From Micromonospora fulviviridis (lineage in GTDB: Bacteria; Actinomycetota; Actinomycetes; Mycobacteriales; Micromonosporaceae), in the NCBI RefSeq assembly GCF_014648395.1, contig NZ_BMRA01000003.1, positions 1 through 37,440 on the forward strand: a stretch of DNA of 37,440 nt. Direction: 5' to 3'. Positions 1-7,901 of the stretch are shown one piece after another. Made by a program: the position numbers and the translations under genes. How positions within the stretch are numbered: the stretch's first letter is position 1; every line of letters begins with the position of its first letter. The notes beneath the pieces were generated by a model that ran no database searches, had not been told where the DNA came from, and saw only the letters and a program-made list of their open reading frames with translations.

Positions 1-57
1 CCAGCGCCGATGGTACTGCACTCGGGAGGGTGTGGGAGAGTAGGACACCGCCGGACA
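1..57 (+). rRNA. rrf: 5S ribosomal RNA, 3' part
   Basis: The window opens inside a 5S rRNA gene. The first bases carry the GCCGATGGTACTGC element and then the GGGTGTGGGAGAGTAGG segment, both typical of the 3' half of actinobacterial 5S rRNA. It ends in CACCGCCGGAC, the strand that pairs with the 5' end of the molecule. The 5' half lies outside the window, and the exact 3' end is uncertain by one or two bases. The rest of the rRNA operon presumably lies just upstream. Confidence 0.93.
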
Positions 58-63
58 ATCTTC

Positions 64-101
64 CAGTCGAGGGCCGCCCCAGCAGGGTCGGCCCTCGACT
101 G
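64..101 (+). terminator. rRNA operon terminator hairpin
   Basis: A perfect 13-bp inverted repeat (arms 64-76 and 89-101, 12-base loop) begins a few bases after the 5S rRNA. There is no long T tract, as is common in actinobacteria. Its position makes it the likely terminator of the rRNA operon. Confidence 0.85.
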
Positions 102-141
102 CGTTAGCGTCCTCAGAGACGCAATGAGGAAGGATGTACCT

Positions 142-3012
142 GTGAGTTCAGGACCCCAGGGCGAGGATCGCCCCCGCCGTTACGAGGACCGCGCCGAGCG
201 TGGCCAGGGGCGCGGTGACGCCCGCCGCGACGACCGTCCCTCGTCCCGGGGCGACCGCGACGACCGCTCGGGCGGCCCGCGAGGCGGCTTCCGCGCCGGC
301 GACCGCGACAGCGGCTCCCGCGGGGGCGACCGCCGTGAGGGCGGTTTCCGTGGCGGTGAGCGCCGTGAGGGTGGCTTCCGTGGCGGCGACCGCGAGGGCG
401 GCTTCCGCGGTGGCAGCCGCGAGGGCGGCGTCCGCCGTGAGGGCGGCGAGGGCGGCTTCCGTGGCGGGGAGCGCCGTGAGGGCAGCTCCGGCGGAGCGCG
501 CCGCGAGGGTGGCTTCCGTGGTGGTGACCGCGAGGGCGGCTTCCGCGGCGGTGAGCGCCGTGAGGGTGGCTTCCGCGGTGGCGAACGCCGTGAAGGCGGC
601 TTCCGTGGCGGTGACCGCGAGGGCGGCTTCCGCGGCGGTGAGCGCCGTGAGGGTGGCTTCCGCGGTGGCGAACGCCGCGAGGGTGGCTTCCGTGGCGGTG
701 ACCGCGAGGGCGGCGGCTTCCGCGGTGGTGACCGCCGTGAGGGCGGTTTCCGTGGGGGCGAGCGCCGCGAGGGTGGCTTCCGCGGTGGTGACCGTGAGGG
801 CGGCTTCCGCGGCGGCGAGCGCCGCGAGGGTGGCTTCCGCGGCGGCGACCGTGAGGGCGGCGGTTTCCGTGGGGGCGAGCGCCGTGAGGGCGGTTTCCGC
901 GGTGGCGACCGCGAGGGCGGCGGCTTCCGCGGCGGTGAGCGCCGTGAGGGCGGCTTCCGCGGCGGCGAGCGCCGCGAGGGCGGTTTCCGCGGTGGTGACC
1001 GTGAGGGCGGTTTCCGTGGGGGCGAGCGCCGCGAGGGTGGCTTCCGCGGTGGTGACCGTGAGGGCGGTTTCCGTGGGGGCGAGCGCCGCGAGGGTGGCTT
1101 CCGTGGCGGTGACCGTGAGGGCGGTTTCCGCGGCGGCGAGCGCCGCGAGGGTGGCTTCCGTGGCGGTGACCGTGAGGGCGGTTTCCGTGGCGGTGACCGT
1201 GAGGGCGGCGGCTTCCGTGGGGGCGAGCGCCGCGAGGGTGGTTTCCGCGGCGGCGACCGTCGCGAAGGTGGCCCCGGTGGCGAGCGTCGCGAGGGTTTCC
1301 GTCGCGACGAGCGACCCGGTGGCTTCCGCCGCGAGGAGCGCGAGGGTGGCTTCCGTGGCGGTGAGCGTCGTGAAGGTGGCTTCCGTGGCGGCGACCGTCG
1401 CGAGGGTTTCGCTGGTGGTGAGCGCCGTGAGGGTGGCTTCCGTGGCGGTGAGCGTCGTGAAGGTGGCTTCCGTGGCGGCGACCGTCGCGAGGGTTTCGCT
1501 GGCGGTGAGCGCCGTGAGGGTGGCTTCCGTGGCGGTGAGCGTCGCGAGGGTGGCTTCCGCGGCGGTGAGCGCCGCGAAGGCGGCCCCGGTGGCGAGCGTC
1601 GCGAGGGTTTCCGTCGCGACGAGCGGCCCGGTGGCTTCCGCCGCGAGGAGCGCGAGGGTGGCTTCCGCGGTGGTCGGGAGCGTACCGAGCGCGACGGTGA
1701 GCGCCGGGGCTACGGCCGGGACGAGCGGGACCAGGGCGCCGCGTACCGCGAGCGGCGGGACGAGCGCGCCGAGGGGCGTACGGGTGAGGCGCCGGCGCTG
1801 CCGGACGAGGTGGTCGCCACCGACCTCGACTCGACCGTCCGGGCGGAGCTGCTGTCCCTGGCCAAGCCGGTGGCGGAGACCGTCGCCCGGCACCTGGTCG
1901 CGACCGGGCTGCTGATCGACGACGCGCCGGCCGAGGCGCTGGCGCACGCCATGGCCGCCCGCCGGCTCGCCTCGCGGATCGCCGCGGTGCGGGAGGCCGT
2001 CGGGCTGGCCGCGTACCACGCGGGGGAGTGGCAGACGGCCATCGCCGAGCTGCGCACCTACCACCGGATGACCGGGTTGCAGAGCCACCTTGCGGTGCTG
2101 GCCGACTGCGAGCGGGCGCTGGGCCGTCCGGAGCGGGCCATCGACCTGTTCCGCGGGGCGGACCGGGACAAGCTCGACCAGGGCGTCGCCATCGAGCTGC
2201 TGATCGTGGCGGCCGGTGCGCGGGGCGACCTCGGGCAGAAGGACGCGGCCGTGGCCATGCTCCAGGTTCCCGAGCTGACCGCCGAGTCGACCGAGCCGTG
2301 GGCGGCGCGACTGCGCTACGCGTACGCGGACTCGCTGCTGGCCGTGGGCCGGCGCGAGGAGGCGCGGGAGTGGTTCTCCCGGGCCGCCGACATGGACACC
2401 GAGGGCGAGACTGACGCCGCCGAGCGGCTGTTGGAGCTGGACGGCGTCGTCATCGAGGGTGACGACGAGGTGGACGAGGAGTTCGCCGCCGGTCCGGGTG
2501 CCCCGGGTGCCGTGCCGGCCCGCCCCGACGCCGACCTGACCGGCGACGCCGACGACCTCGACGACGAGGACCGGGACGAGGACGACGACGAGGACGACCT
2601 CGACGACGACGAGGACGACGACTACGACGACGAGGACGACGACCTCGACGACGAAGACGACGACGACCTCGACGACGAGGACGACGACCTCGACGGCGAC
2701 GCGGACGAGGACGACGACGACCGGGGCGACGAGGACGACGACCGGGGCGACGACGACCTCGAGGGCGACGTCCGGCTGCGGGCCGACGCCGACGCGGCGG
2801 ACGCCGTCGCGGCCGACGCCGCTGACGCGGTACCGGCCGGCGAGGGCGCCGGGTACCGGGACCGGGACGCGGCGGACCTGGGTGACGACGAGCTGACCGA
2901 CGCGGAGGCGCGCTCGCTCGCCGCCGACACCCGCGCCGCCGCCGTCGACGCCGCCGGTCCGGACGCCTCGGCCGGCAACGCGACGGGCGACGAGGCGCCG
3001 GAGCGCCGGTGA
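142..3012 (+). CDS. RGG-repeat / TPR / acidic-tail protein (Rv1691-type)
   Basis: The GTG start at 142 is preceded by GAGGAAGGA at 126-134; an in-frame ATG at 124 has no ribosome binding site. The 956-residue product has three blocks. Residues about 62-513 are a low-complexity repeat with some 37 copies of FRGG, separated by ERREGG or DREGG. Residues about 548-770 form an alpha-helical tetratricopeptide-like region. Residues about 773-876 are almost pure Asp/Glu, followed by an Ala/Asp-rich end. By position before the HAD phosphatase it matches the TPR protein Rv1691 of M. tuberculosis, whose biochemical role I do not know. RGG repeats in other proteins bind RNA and can drive condensation, so an RNA-linked role beside the rRNA operon is inference. 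No catalytic motif is visible. The next gene overlaps its stop codon. Confidence 0.85.
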   Translation: MSSGPQGEDRPRRYEDRAERGQGRGDARRDDRPSSRGDRDDRSGGPRGGFRAGDRDSGSRGGDRREGGFRGGERREGGFRGGDREGGFRGGSREGGVRREGGEGGFRGGERREGSSGGARREGGFRGGDREGGFRGGERREGGFRGGERREGGFRGGDREGGFRGGERREGGFRGGERREGGFRGGDREGGGFRGGDRREGGFRGGERREGGFRGGDREGGFRGGERREGGFRGGDREGGGFRGGERREGGFRGGDREGGGFRGGERREGGFRGGERREGGFRGGDREGGFRGGERREGGFRGGDREGGFRGGERREGGFRGGDREGGFRGGERREGGFRGGDREGGFRGGDREGGGFRGGERREGGFRGGDRREGGPGGERREGFRRDERPGGFRREEREGGFRGGERREGGFRGGDRREGFAGGERREGGFRGGERREGGFRGGDRREGFAGGERREGGFRGGERREGGFRGGERREGGPGGERREGFRRDERPGGFRREEREGGFRGGRERTERDGERRGYGRDERDQGAAYRERRDERAEGRTGEAPALPDEVVATDLDSTVRAELLSLAKPVAETVARHLVATGLLIDDAPAEALAHAMAARRLASRIAAVREAVGLAAYHAGEWQTAIAELRTYHRMTGLQSHLAVLADCERALGRPERAIDLFRGADRDKLDQGVAIELLIVAAGARGDLGQKDAAVAMLQVPELTAESTEPWAARLRYAYADSLLAVGRREEAREWFSRAADMDTEGETDAAERLLELDGVVIEGDDEVDEEFAAGPGAPGAVPARPDADLTGDADDLDDEDRDEDDDEDDLDDDEDDDYDDEDDDLDDEDDDDLDDEDDDLDGDADEDDDDRGDEDDDRGDDDLEGDVRLRADADAADAVAADAADAVPAGEGAGYRDRDAADLGDDELTDAEARSLAADTRAAAVDAAGPDASAGNATGDEAPERR
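325..1680 (+). repeat. Degenerate tandem repeat encoding GGFRGG(E/D)R(R/E)E units
   Basis: About 1.35 kb is built from 27-33-base units that read GGCTTCCGYGGYGGYGA-type sequence, with synonymous variation at third positions. Larger blocks are also duplicated. A stretch encoding GGPGGERREGFRRDERPGG occurs near 1270-1325 and again near 1585-1640, and an EGFAGGERREGG block also occurs twice. This suggests expansion by slippage or recombination at several scales. The composition leaves long open frames in two other frames (one per strand) across the repeat, which I treat as artefacts. Confidence 0.9.
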
Positions 3013-4079
3013 CCGGAAGCGCTGGGAACGCGGGTTCCGGTCCGGATCGCGGGGAACGCGACCGGGCCGGAACGGGCGGCCGGCTGGTCGACGGGTACGC
3101 CCTGGTCGTCTTCGACCTGGACGGGGTGATCTACCTGATCGACCGGCCGATCCCCGGCGCGGTCGAGGCGGTCGGCCGGCTGCGTGCCGAGGGCCGGTCG
3201 GTCGCCTACGCGACGAACAACGCCTCGCGCCGCTCCAGCGAGGTGGCCGACCTGCTCACCGGCATGGGTGTGCCGGCCGGGCCGGAAGAGGTCCTCACCT
3301 CCGCGGCCGCCACCGCCGAGCTGCTGCGCGACCGGCTGCCCGCCGGCGCCCCGGTGCTGGTGGTCGGGGCGGAGGCGCTGCGCGCGGAGCTGCGCGCCGT
3401 GGGCCTGCGCCCGGTCTCGACGGTGGACGAGGAGCCCGCCGCCGTGGCCCAGGGATACGGCCCGCAGGTCGGCTGGTCCGACCTGGCCGAGGCGTCGCTG
3501 GCGGTCCGGGCGGGCGCGCCCTGGTACGCCACCAACACCGACCGCACCCTGCCCAGCCCGCGCGGCCCGCTGCCCGGCAACGGGTCGCTGGTGGCGGTGC
3601 TGCGCACCGCGCTGGGGCGGGACCCCGACGTGGTGGTGGGCAAGCCGGAGCCGGCGCTGTTCGCCACCGCCGCCCGCCGGGCCGGCGCGGGACGGACCCT
3701 CGTGGTCGGCGACCGGCTGGACACCGACATCGAGGGCGCCCGCCGGGCCGGCCTCGACAGCCTGCTGGTGCTCACCGGGGTCAGCGACGTGGCCGAGCTG
3801 TTGGCCGCGCCCGAGGAGCGCCGGCCCGCGTACGTCTCCTTCGATCTTGCCGGGCTCTTCGACCCGGCGGCCGTGGTGCGGGTGCCGGGCGCGGCGGACG
3901 CCGGCGGCTGGTCCGCGTCCGTGACCGACGTGGGGCTCGCCCTCGACGGAGCGGGACGCCCGCTGGACGCCCTCGCGGCGCTCTGCGCGGTGGCCTGGTC
4001 GACGGGGGCGGGCCCGCGGGTGCGGCCGGCGTCCGAGGCGGCGCGGGAGGCCCTGGCCGCGCTCGGCCTGGCGGACTGA
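3009..4079 (+). CDS. HAD-IIA family phosphatase (Rv1692-like glycerol-3-phosphate phosphatase)
   Basis: The GTG start at 3009 overlaps the stop of the TPR gene, so translation is probably coupled. The 356-residue protein carries all HAD motifs. FDLDGV has the nucleophile Asp36 and acid/base Asp38, followed by TNNAS (motif II, Thr69), GKPEP (motif III, Lys212) and GDRLDTD (motif IV, Asp235 and Asp239). The cap between motifs II and III is of the NagD/4-nitrophenylphosphatase type. The syntenic M. tuberculosis protein Rv1692 is reported to be a glycerol-3-phosphate phosphatase that recycles polar heads of glycerophospholipids; the same activity here is inference. The C-terminal 100 residues extend past the HAD fold, as in that family. 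Confidence 0.87.
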   Translation: MTGSAGNAGSGPDRGERDRAGTGGRLVDGYALVVFDLDGVIYLIDRPIPGAVEAVGRLRAEGRSVAYATNNASRRSSEVADLLTGMGVPAGPEEVLTSAAATAELLRDRLPAGAPVLVVGAEALRAELRAVGLRPVSTVDEEPAAVAQGYGPQVGWSDLAEASLAVRAGAPWYATNTDRTLPSPRGPLPGNGSLVAVLRTALGRDPDVVVGKPEPALFATAARRAGAGRTLVVGDRLDTDIEGARRAGLDSLLVLTGVSDVAELLAAPEERRPAYVSFDLAGLFDPAAVVRVPGAADAGGWSASVTDVGLALDGAGRPLDALAALCAVAWSTGAGPRVRPASEAAREALAALGLAD

Positions 4080-4092
4080 CCTCCGCGGTCAG
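4076..4092. terminator. Short hairpin spanning both convergent stop codons
   Basis: CTGACC (4076-4081) and GGTCAG (4087-4092) form a 6-bp stem with a 5-base loop. Each arm contains the stop codon of one of the two converging genes. It could be a weak bidirectional terminator, but the stem is short. Confidence 0.35.
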
Positions 4093-4424
4093 AGCAGCTT
4101 GCGGAGCTTCATGAGGTCGAAGGGGTTGGCCTTGATGGACACCCGGCGGGCCCCCACGGCCTTCATCATGTCGAGCTGACCGTGCACCAGGGCGACCAGA
4201 TCGTCGCTGGTGGTGCTCAACGCGATCTTCGCCTTCGGGTCGTCGCCGTCGGCCAGGTCGACCAGCCGGCCGCCCTCGAGGCGCCCGTGGAACGCGGTGT
4301 CCAGGTCGGTGACCCGGCAGGCGAGGGTGCGGTCGAGGTCGATCCGGCCCTGCACGTCGGCGTGCCGGTCCAGCCGGGCGGCCAGGTCCCGCAACGCCTG
4401 CCGGCACTCGTCCACGCTGGCCAC
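4089..4424 (-). CDS. SCP2 sterol-binding-domain protein
   Basis: This 111-residue protein starts at GTG 4424, preceded on the reverse strand by GAGGAG. It has the layout of a stand-alone SCP-2 domain: an N-terminal helix, the segment FHGRLEGGRLVDL, a central region with KAKIALSTTSDDL, then a C-terminal helix pair ending in KANPFDLMKLRKLL. SCP2 domains bind hydrophobic ligands such as lipids or fatty acyl groups; the ligand cannot be deduced. It is transcribed toward the HAD gene, with only 9 bases between the two stops, and away from the phasin-like gene. No signal peptide or membrane segment is visible, so it should be cytosolic. Confidence 0.75.
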   Translation of the reverse strand: MASVDECRQALRDLAARLDRHADVQGRIDLDRTLACRVTDLDTAFHGRLEGGRLVDLADGDDPKAKIALSTTSDDLVALVHGQLDMMKAVGARRVSIKANPFDLMKLRKLL

Positions 4425-4493
4425 ATCGTCTCCTCACCACGCGCCACGCCGTTTCCCGGCACCGTACCGCAATGGGGCGTGCGGGGCGCCCGG

Positions 4494-4499
4494 TAGCGT
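4494..4499 (+). promoter_or_regulatory. Possible -10 element (TAGCGT) for the phasin-like gene
   Basis: TAGCGT fits the TANNNT -10 pattern and lies about 40 bases before the ATG at 4537, in the divergent spacer with the SCP2 gene. No clear -35 element is visible. Confidence 0.3.
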
Positions 4500-4536
4500 G
4501 ACACCTGCACACCCCGCCCCGCGGAAGGACTCAGGC

Positions 4537-5178
4537 ATGCAGGACGCGTGGCGCGCCTACCTCGAGCTGGCCATGGGCCTGACGGAGGCGCCCCGGAAGA
4601 AGGCCCAGGACGCCGTGAAGCGCGTGGTCGGCCAGAGCGGCGCGACCGCCGCCCAGCTCCAGTCGCTCGCCGAGGAGCTGGTCTCCACCGGCCTGGCGAA
4701 CCGGGAGGCGCTGACCAAGCTGGTCCGCTTCGAGGTGGACCGCGCCCTGGGCGCGGTCGGGCTGGCCACCGCCGACGAGGTCGCCGAGCTGACCCGCCGG
4801 GTGCACGACCTGGAGCGGCAGCTGCGCGAGGCGAAGGCCACCGGCACGCCGGTGACCGCCGCCCCGAGCGCCGCGGCGGGCCCTGGCCTTGCCGCCGAGA
4901 CGGCGGGCTCCGGCGAGGTGACCCCCTCCGGGGAGTCGGCCGCCGAGCAGCCGACCACGCCGGCCGCCGAGCAGCCGACCACGCCGGCCGCCGAGGCGCC
5001 GGTCTCGGCGCCCGCGCGGACCAAGGCGGTCGCGAAGAAGGCCGTGGCGAAGAAGGCCATCGCGAAGAAGCCGGCCGCCACGGTCGCCCGGACCCCCGCC
5101 GAGGAGTCGCCGGCCACCCCGGCCCGGCCGGTCAGGAAGGCCGCCGGCCGCAAGGATTCCGGCGGTACCGGCTCGTGA
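4537..5178 (+). CDS. Phasin-like helical protein with histone-H1-like Lys/Ala tail
   Basis: I chose ATG 4537 because GGAAGG lies about 10 bases upstream and the protein-like sequence starts there; the frame stays open upstream without coding character. The protein has 213 residues. Residues 1-105 are helical and amphipathic and end in a coiled-coil heptad stretch (ELTRRVHDLERQLREAK, about 84-100). This resembles polyhydroxyalkanoate granule-associated (phasin/PhaF-type) regulators. Residues 106-160 are an Ala/Pro/Glu linker that contains a duplicated AAEQPTTP unit. Residues 163-178 are AVAKK-type repeats, as in histone-H1-like proteins and PhaF tails, and they suggest DNA or polyphosphate binding. 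Its GTGA overlap with the next gene implies joint translation. Function is inferred from composition only. Confidence 0.72.
   Translation: MQDAWRAYLELAMGLTEAPRKKAQDAVKRVVGQSGATAAQLQSLAEELVSTGLANREALTKLVRFEVDRALGAVGLATADEVAELTRRVHDLERQLREAKATGTPVTAAPSAAAGPGLAAETAGSGEVTPSGESAAEQPTTPAAEQPTTPAAEAPVSAPARTKAVAKKAVAKKAIAKKPAATVARTPAEESPATPARPVRKAAGRKDSGGTGS
4942..4989 (+). repeat. 24-bp tandem duplication in the linker of the phasin-like gene
   Basis: Two identical 24-base units (4942-4965 and 4966-4989) encode AAEQPTTP twice. The unit length is a multiple of three, so the frame is kept. It is probably a recent slippage duplication in a disordered linker. Confidence 0.85.
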
Positions 5179-5432
5179 CCGCGCCGTTCCGCCCGGGTCC
5201 GCCGCCCGGCCCGCGCCCCGGGCCGCCGCCCGCCGGTCCCCGGCCCGGCCCGCCCCCGGGCGTCCGGCCGGCGCCGGTCGAGGAGGTCGGCGAGGCGCGG
5301 CACCCGGCGGTGGACGCCGCCGTGCAAGCCATGATCAACGCCGAGGCGCTCTCCCCGGCGGACCAGATCGCCCAGTACGAGGCGGCGTACGAGACGCTGC
5401 GCGAGACCCTGGCCAGCATCGACCAGGCCTGA
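5175..5432 (+). CDS. Small Pro-rich protein (Rv1693 position)
   Basis: The GTG start at 5175 overlaps the stop of the preceding gene (GTGA). The 85-residue product has a Pro/Gly/Arg-rich N-terminal 35 residues (PGPP repeats) and then a compact helical C-terminal half: HPAVDAAVQAMINAEALSP followed by IAQYEAAYETLRETLASI. It sits directly before tlyA, the position of the small unknown protein Rv1693 in M. tuberculosis, which probably corresponds to the helical half. No function is known to me. The helical end could pair with the upstream coiled-coil protein, but that is a guess from adjacency. Confidence 0.7.
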   Translation: MTAPFRPGPPPGPRPGPPPAGPRPGPPPGVRPAPVEEVGEARHPAVDAAVQAMINAEALSPADQIAQYEAAYETLRETLASIDQA

Positions 5433-5455
5433 CCCGAGGCGGAGAACAACCACCG

Positions 5456-6306
<851 letters not shown>

Positions 6307-6310
<4 letters not shown>

Positions 6311-7191
6311 GCCGGACCGCTCTGCTGGTGACGCACACGGGCCGTCGGCGCAGCACCGAGCACGCCCGCGCGGTGGCGGCCGACCTCATCGCGGCCGGCT
6401 TCGAGGTGCGGGTGGTCGCCGAGGAGGCCGACGACCTGGACCTGCCCGGTGTGGTGCCGGTGACCGGCCCGGAGGCCGCCGAGGGCGCGGAGATCGTCTT
6501 CGCGCTGGGCGGGGACGGCACCTTCCTGCGCGCCGCCGAGCTGGCCCGCCCGGCCAAGGCGCCGCTGCTCGGGATCAACCTCGGCAAGGTCGGCTTCCTC
6601 GCCGAGGCGGAGATCGACGACCTGGACAGCGCGGTGCGCGACGTGGTCGGGCGCAACTACACGGTGGACGAGCGGCTCACCCTCGACGTCACCGCCGAGT
6701 TCGAGGGCGGCCCGACCATCGAGTCGTGGGCGTTGAACGAGATCAGCGTGGAGAAGGGCGAGCGGGCCCAGATGCTGGAGCTGCTCGTCGACGTCGACGG
6801 CCGGCCGCTGTCCCGCTACGGCTGCGACGGCGTGGTCTGCGCGACCCCCACCGGCTCCACCGCGTACGCGTTCTCCGGCGGCGGGCCGGTGGTCTGGCCC
6901 GAGGTGGAGGCGCTGCTGCTGGTGCCGATCAGCGCGCACGCGCTGTTCAGCCGTCCCCTCGTCACCGCGCCGACGTCCACCTTCGCGATCACCGTGGACC
7001 CGTTCACCACCCTGGCGGTGCTCTGCTGCGACGGCCGGCGGGTCTACGACCTGCCCCCGGGCGCCCGGGTCACCGTGCGCCGGGGCGCGCTGCCGGTGCG
7101 CATCGTGCGACTCCGGGAGCGGCCGTTCACCGACCGGCTGGTGGCCAAGTTCGACCTGCCCGTGCAGGGCTGGCGCGGCAGCCGTCGCTGA
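6307..7191 (+). CDS. nadK: NAD kinase
   Basis: The GTG at 6307 overlaps the tlyA stop and has GAGGAGGT at 6293-6300. The 294-residue protein has the family signatures GGDGT (68-72), LGKVGFLAE, the NE pair (ALNEIS, 143-144) and TGSTAYAFSGGGP. It phosphorylates NAD to NADP using ATP or polyphosphate in the cytosol. In most actinobacteria recN follows directly. Here about 5.7 kb of other genes intervenes. Nothing in the sequence suggests loss of activity. Confidence 0.96.
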
Positions 7192-7525
7192 CCGACGGCT
7201 CAGCGATCACCCGTCCCGCCGGGCATCGGCCCGTTCGGCGTACCCGGGTACGGCCGCGGGCGCGTTACGGTAGGAGCCTCCCCCGACGACGGCACGCCGC
7301 GCCGGTCCCGGCGTAGCTCGCCGGCACCGGGCTCGGCGGGTGGTCCCGCCTTCACGGCGGGGCGGGGTTCGTCGGGGCCGTCAACGCCGTCCTCCGGGAC
7401 GGCGCTCGGGGCGTCCGGACTGCGTCGAGGTGGAGTCCGGGCGGGGCGGCGAGGCCGTGTCCGCCCGGACCGCGCGGTCCGACGGTCGTGGCCCTGGCCA
7501 GGGGGTGGTCGGGTCCACGACGGTC
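7192..7525. other. Gene-free spacer after nadK with a 14-bp palindrome
   Basis: I see no convincing gene here. A perfect palindrome, CGTACCCGGGTACG, lies at 7239-7252. A TACGGTAGG segment near 7268 could be a -10 element; it might be the remains of an original recN promoter. A small hairpin of CCCGCC and GGCGGG lies near 7345-7362. The open frames in this stretch have no recognisable protein features. Confidence 0.4.
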
Positions 7526-7686
7526 GGGGTGTCGGAGGAGTCGCGGCCGGCCGCGGCGGGCGGACGGCGAGCCGCGCCCGGCCGGGTTTCGACCCCGGTC
7601 GGGTCGACCGGATCGACGAGCCGCCGTCGGAGGAAACGGCGGCTCACGAACCGGGCGGCGACGCACTCGTTCCGACACCCCGGCCA
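7526..7686 (-). pseudogene. Relic of a LuxR-type regulator 3' end
   Basis: This stretch aligns almost without gaps to the 3' end of the intact LuxR-type gene at 11800-11963. Shared blocks include GCCGCGGCGGGCGG, CCCGGCCGGGT, GACCCCGG, CGAGCCGCCG, GCGGCTCACG and CACCCCGGCCA. On the reverse strand one frame keeps VSRR, RRL and GV(E)TRPG at the spacing of the intact helix-turn-helix. A 1-base loss after TRPG and a net 2-base loss before VSRR break the frame, and the stop codon position is changed (TCA to TCG). Only the last 45-50 codons remain visible. It appears to be the end of a duplicated or once-flanking regulator gene. Confidence 0.75.
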
Positions 7687-7847
7687 TCGGCCGCGCCTGC
7701 CCGCCCCATTCGCCGCCCCGCTCGCGGCCATCCGCCCGACACCGGGTGGCCCGACCGCGGTCGACCCGTGTCCACCTGGCGACATGTCGCCGGTGCGGCG
7801 GTCCGAACCTAGTGACCAACCGATGATCTCCGTCGCAGACTCCGGTC
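7687..7847. other. Upstream region of the protease gene
   Basis: No gene is recognised. The stretch probably includes the protease promoter, but I cannot point to a confident -35/-10 pair. CTAGTGACC near 7809 is only a weak candidate. Confidence 0.3.
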
Positions 7848-7878
7848 GGCCGGCCTCAATCCCCCCCCGAGGCCGGCC
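7848..7878 (+). promoter_or_regulatory. Perfect 10-bp hairpin in the leader of the subtilisin gene
   Basis: GGCCGGCCTC (7848-7857) and GAGGCCGGCC (7869-7878) are exact inverted repeats around an 11-base loop that ends in eight C residues. The hairpin lies 23 bases before the ATG at 7902 and just before the ribosome binding site AGAGGAG (7887-7893). It could be an mRNA structure that affects translation or stability, or a dyad bound by a regulator such as the nearby LuxR-type protein. Confidence 0.55.
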
Positions 7879-7901
7879 ACCCGAGTAGAGGAGCGCATCG
7901 C

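Noticed and set aside
325..1680. CRISPR array
   Set aside because: The repeated units are contiguous, degenerate and coding, with no unique spacers between them.
148..2088. Very long reverse-strand and second forward-frame reading frames across the RGG repeat
   Set aside because: They arise because the repeat unit lacks stop codons in those frames. The products are monotonous Ala/Thr or Ala/Val strings with no start signals or known domains.
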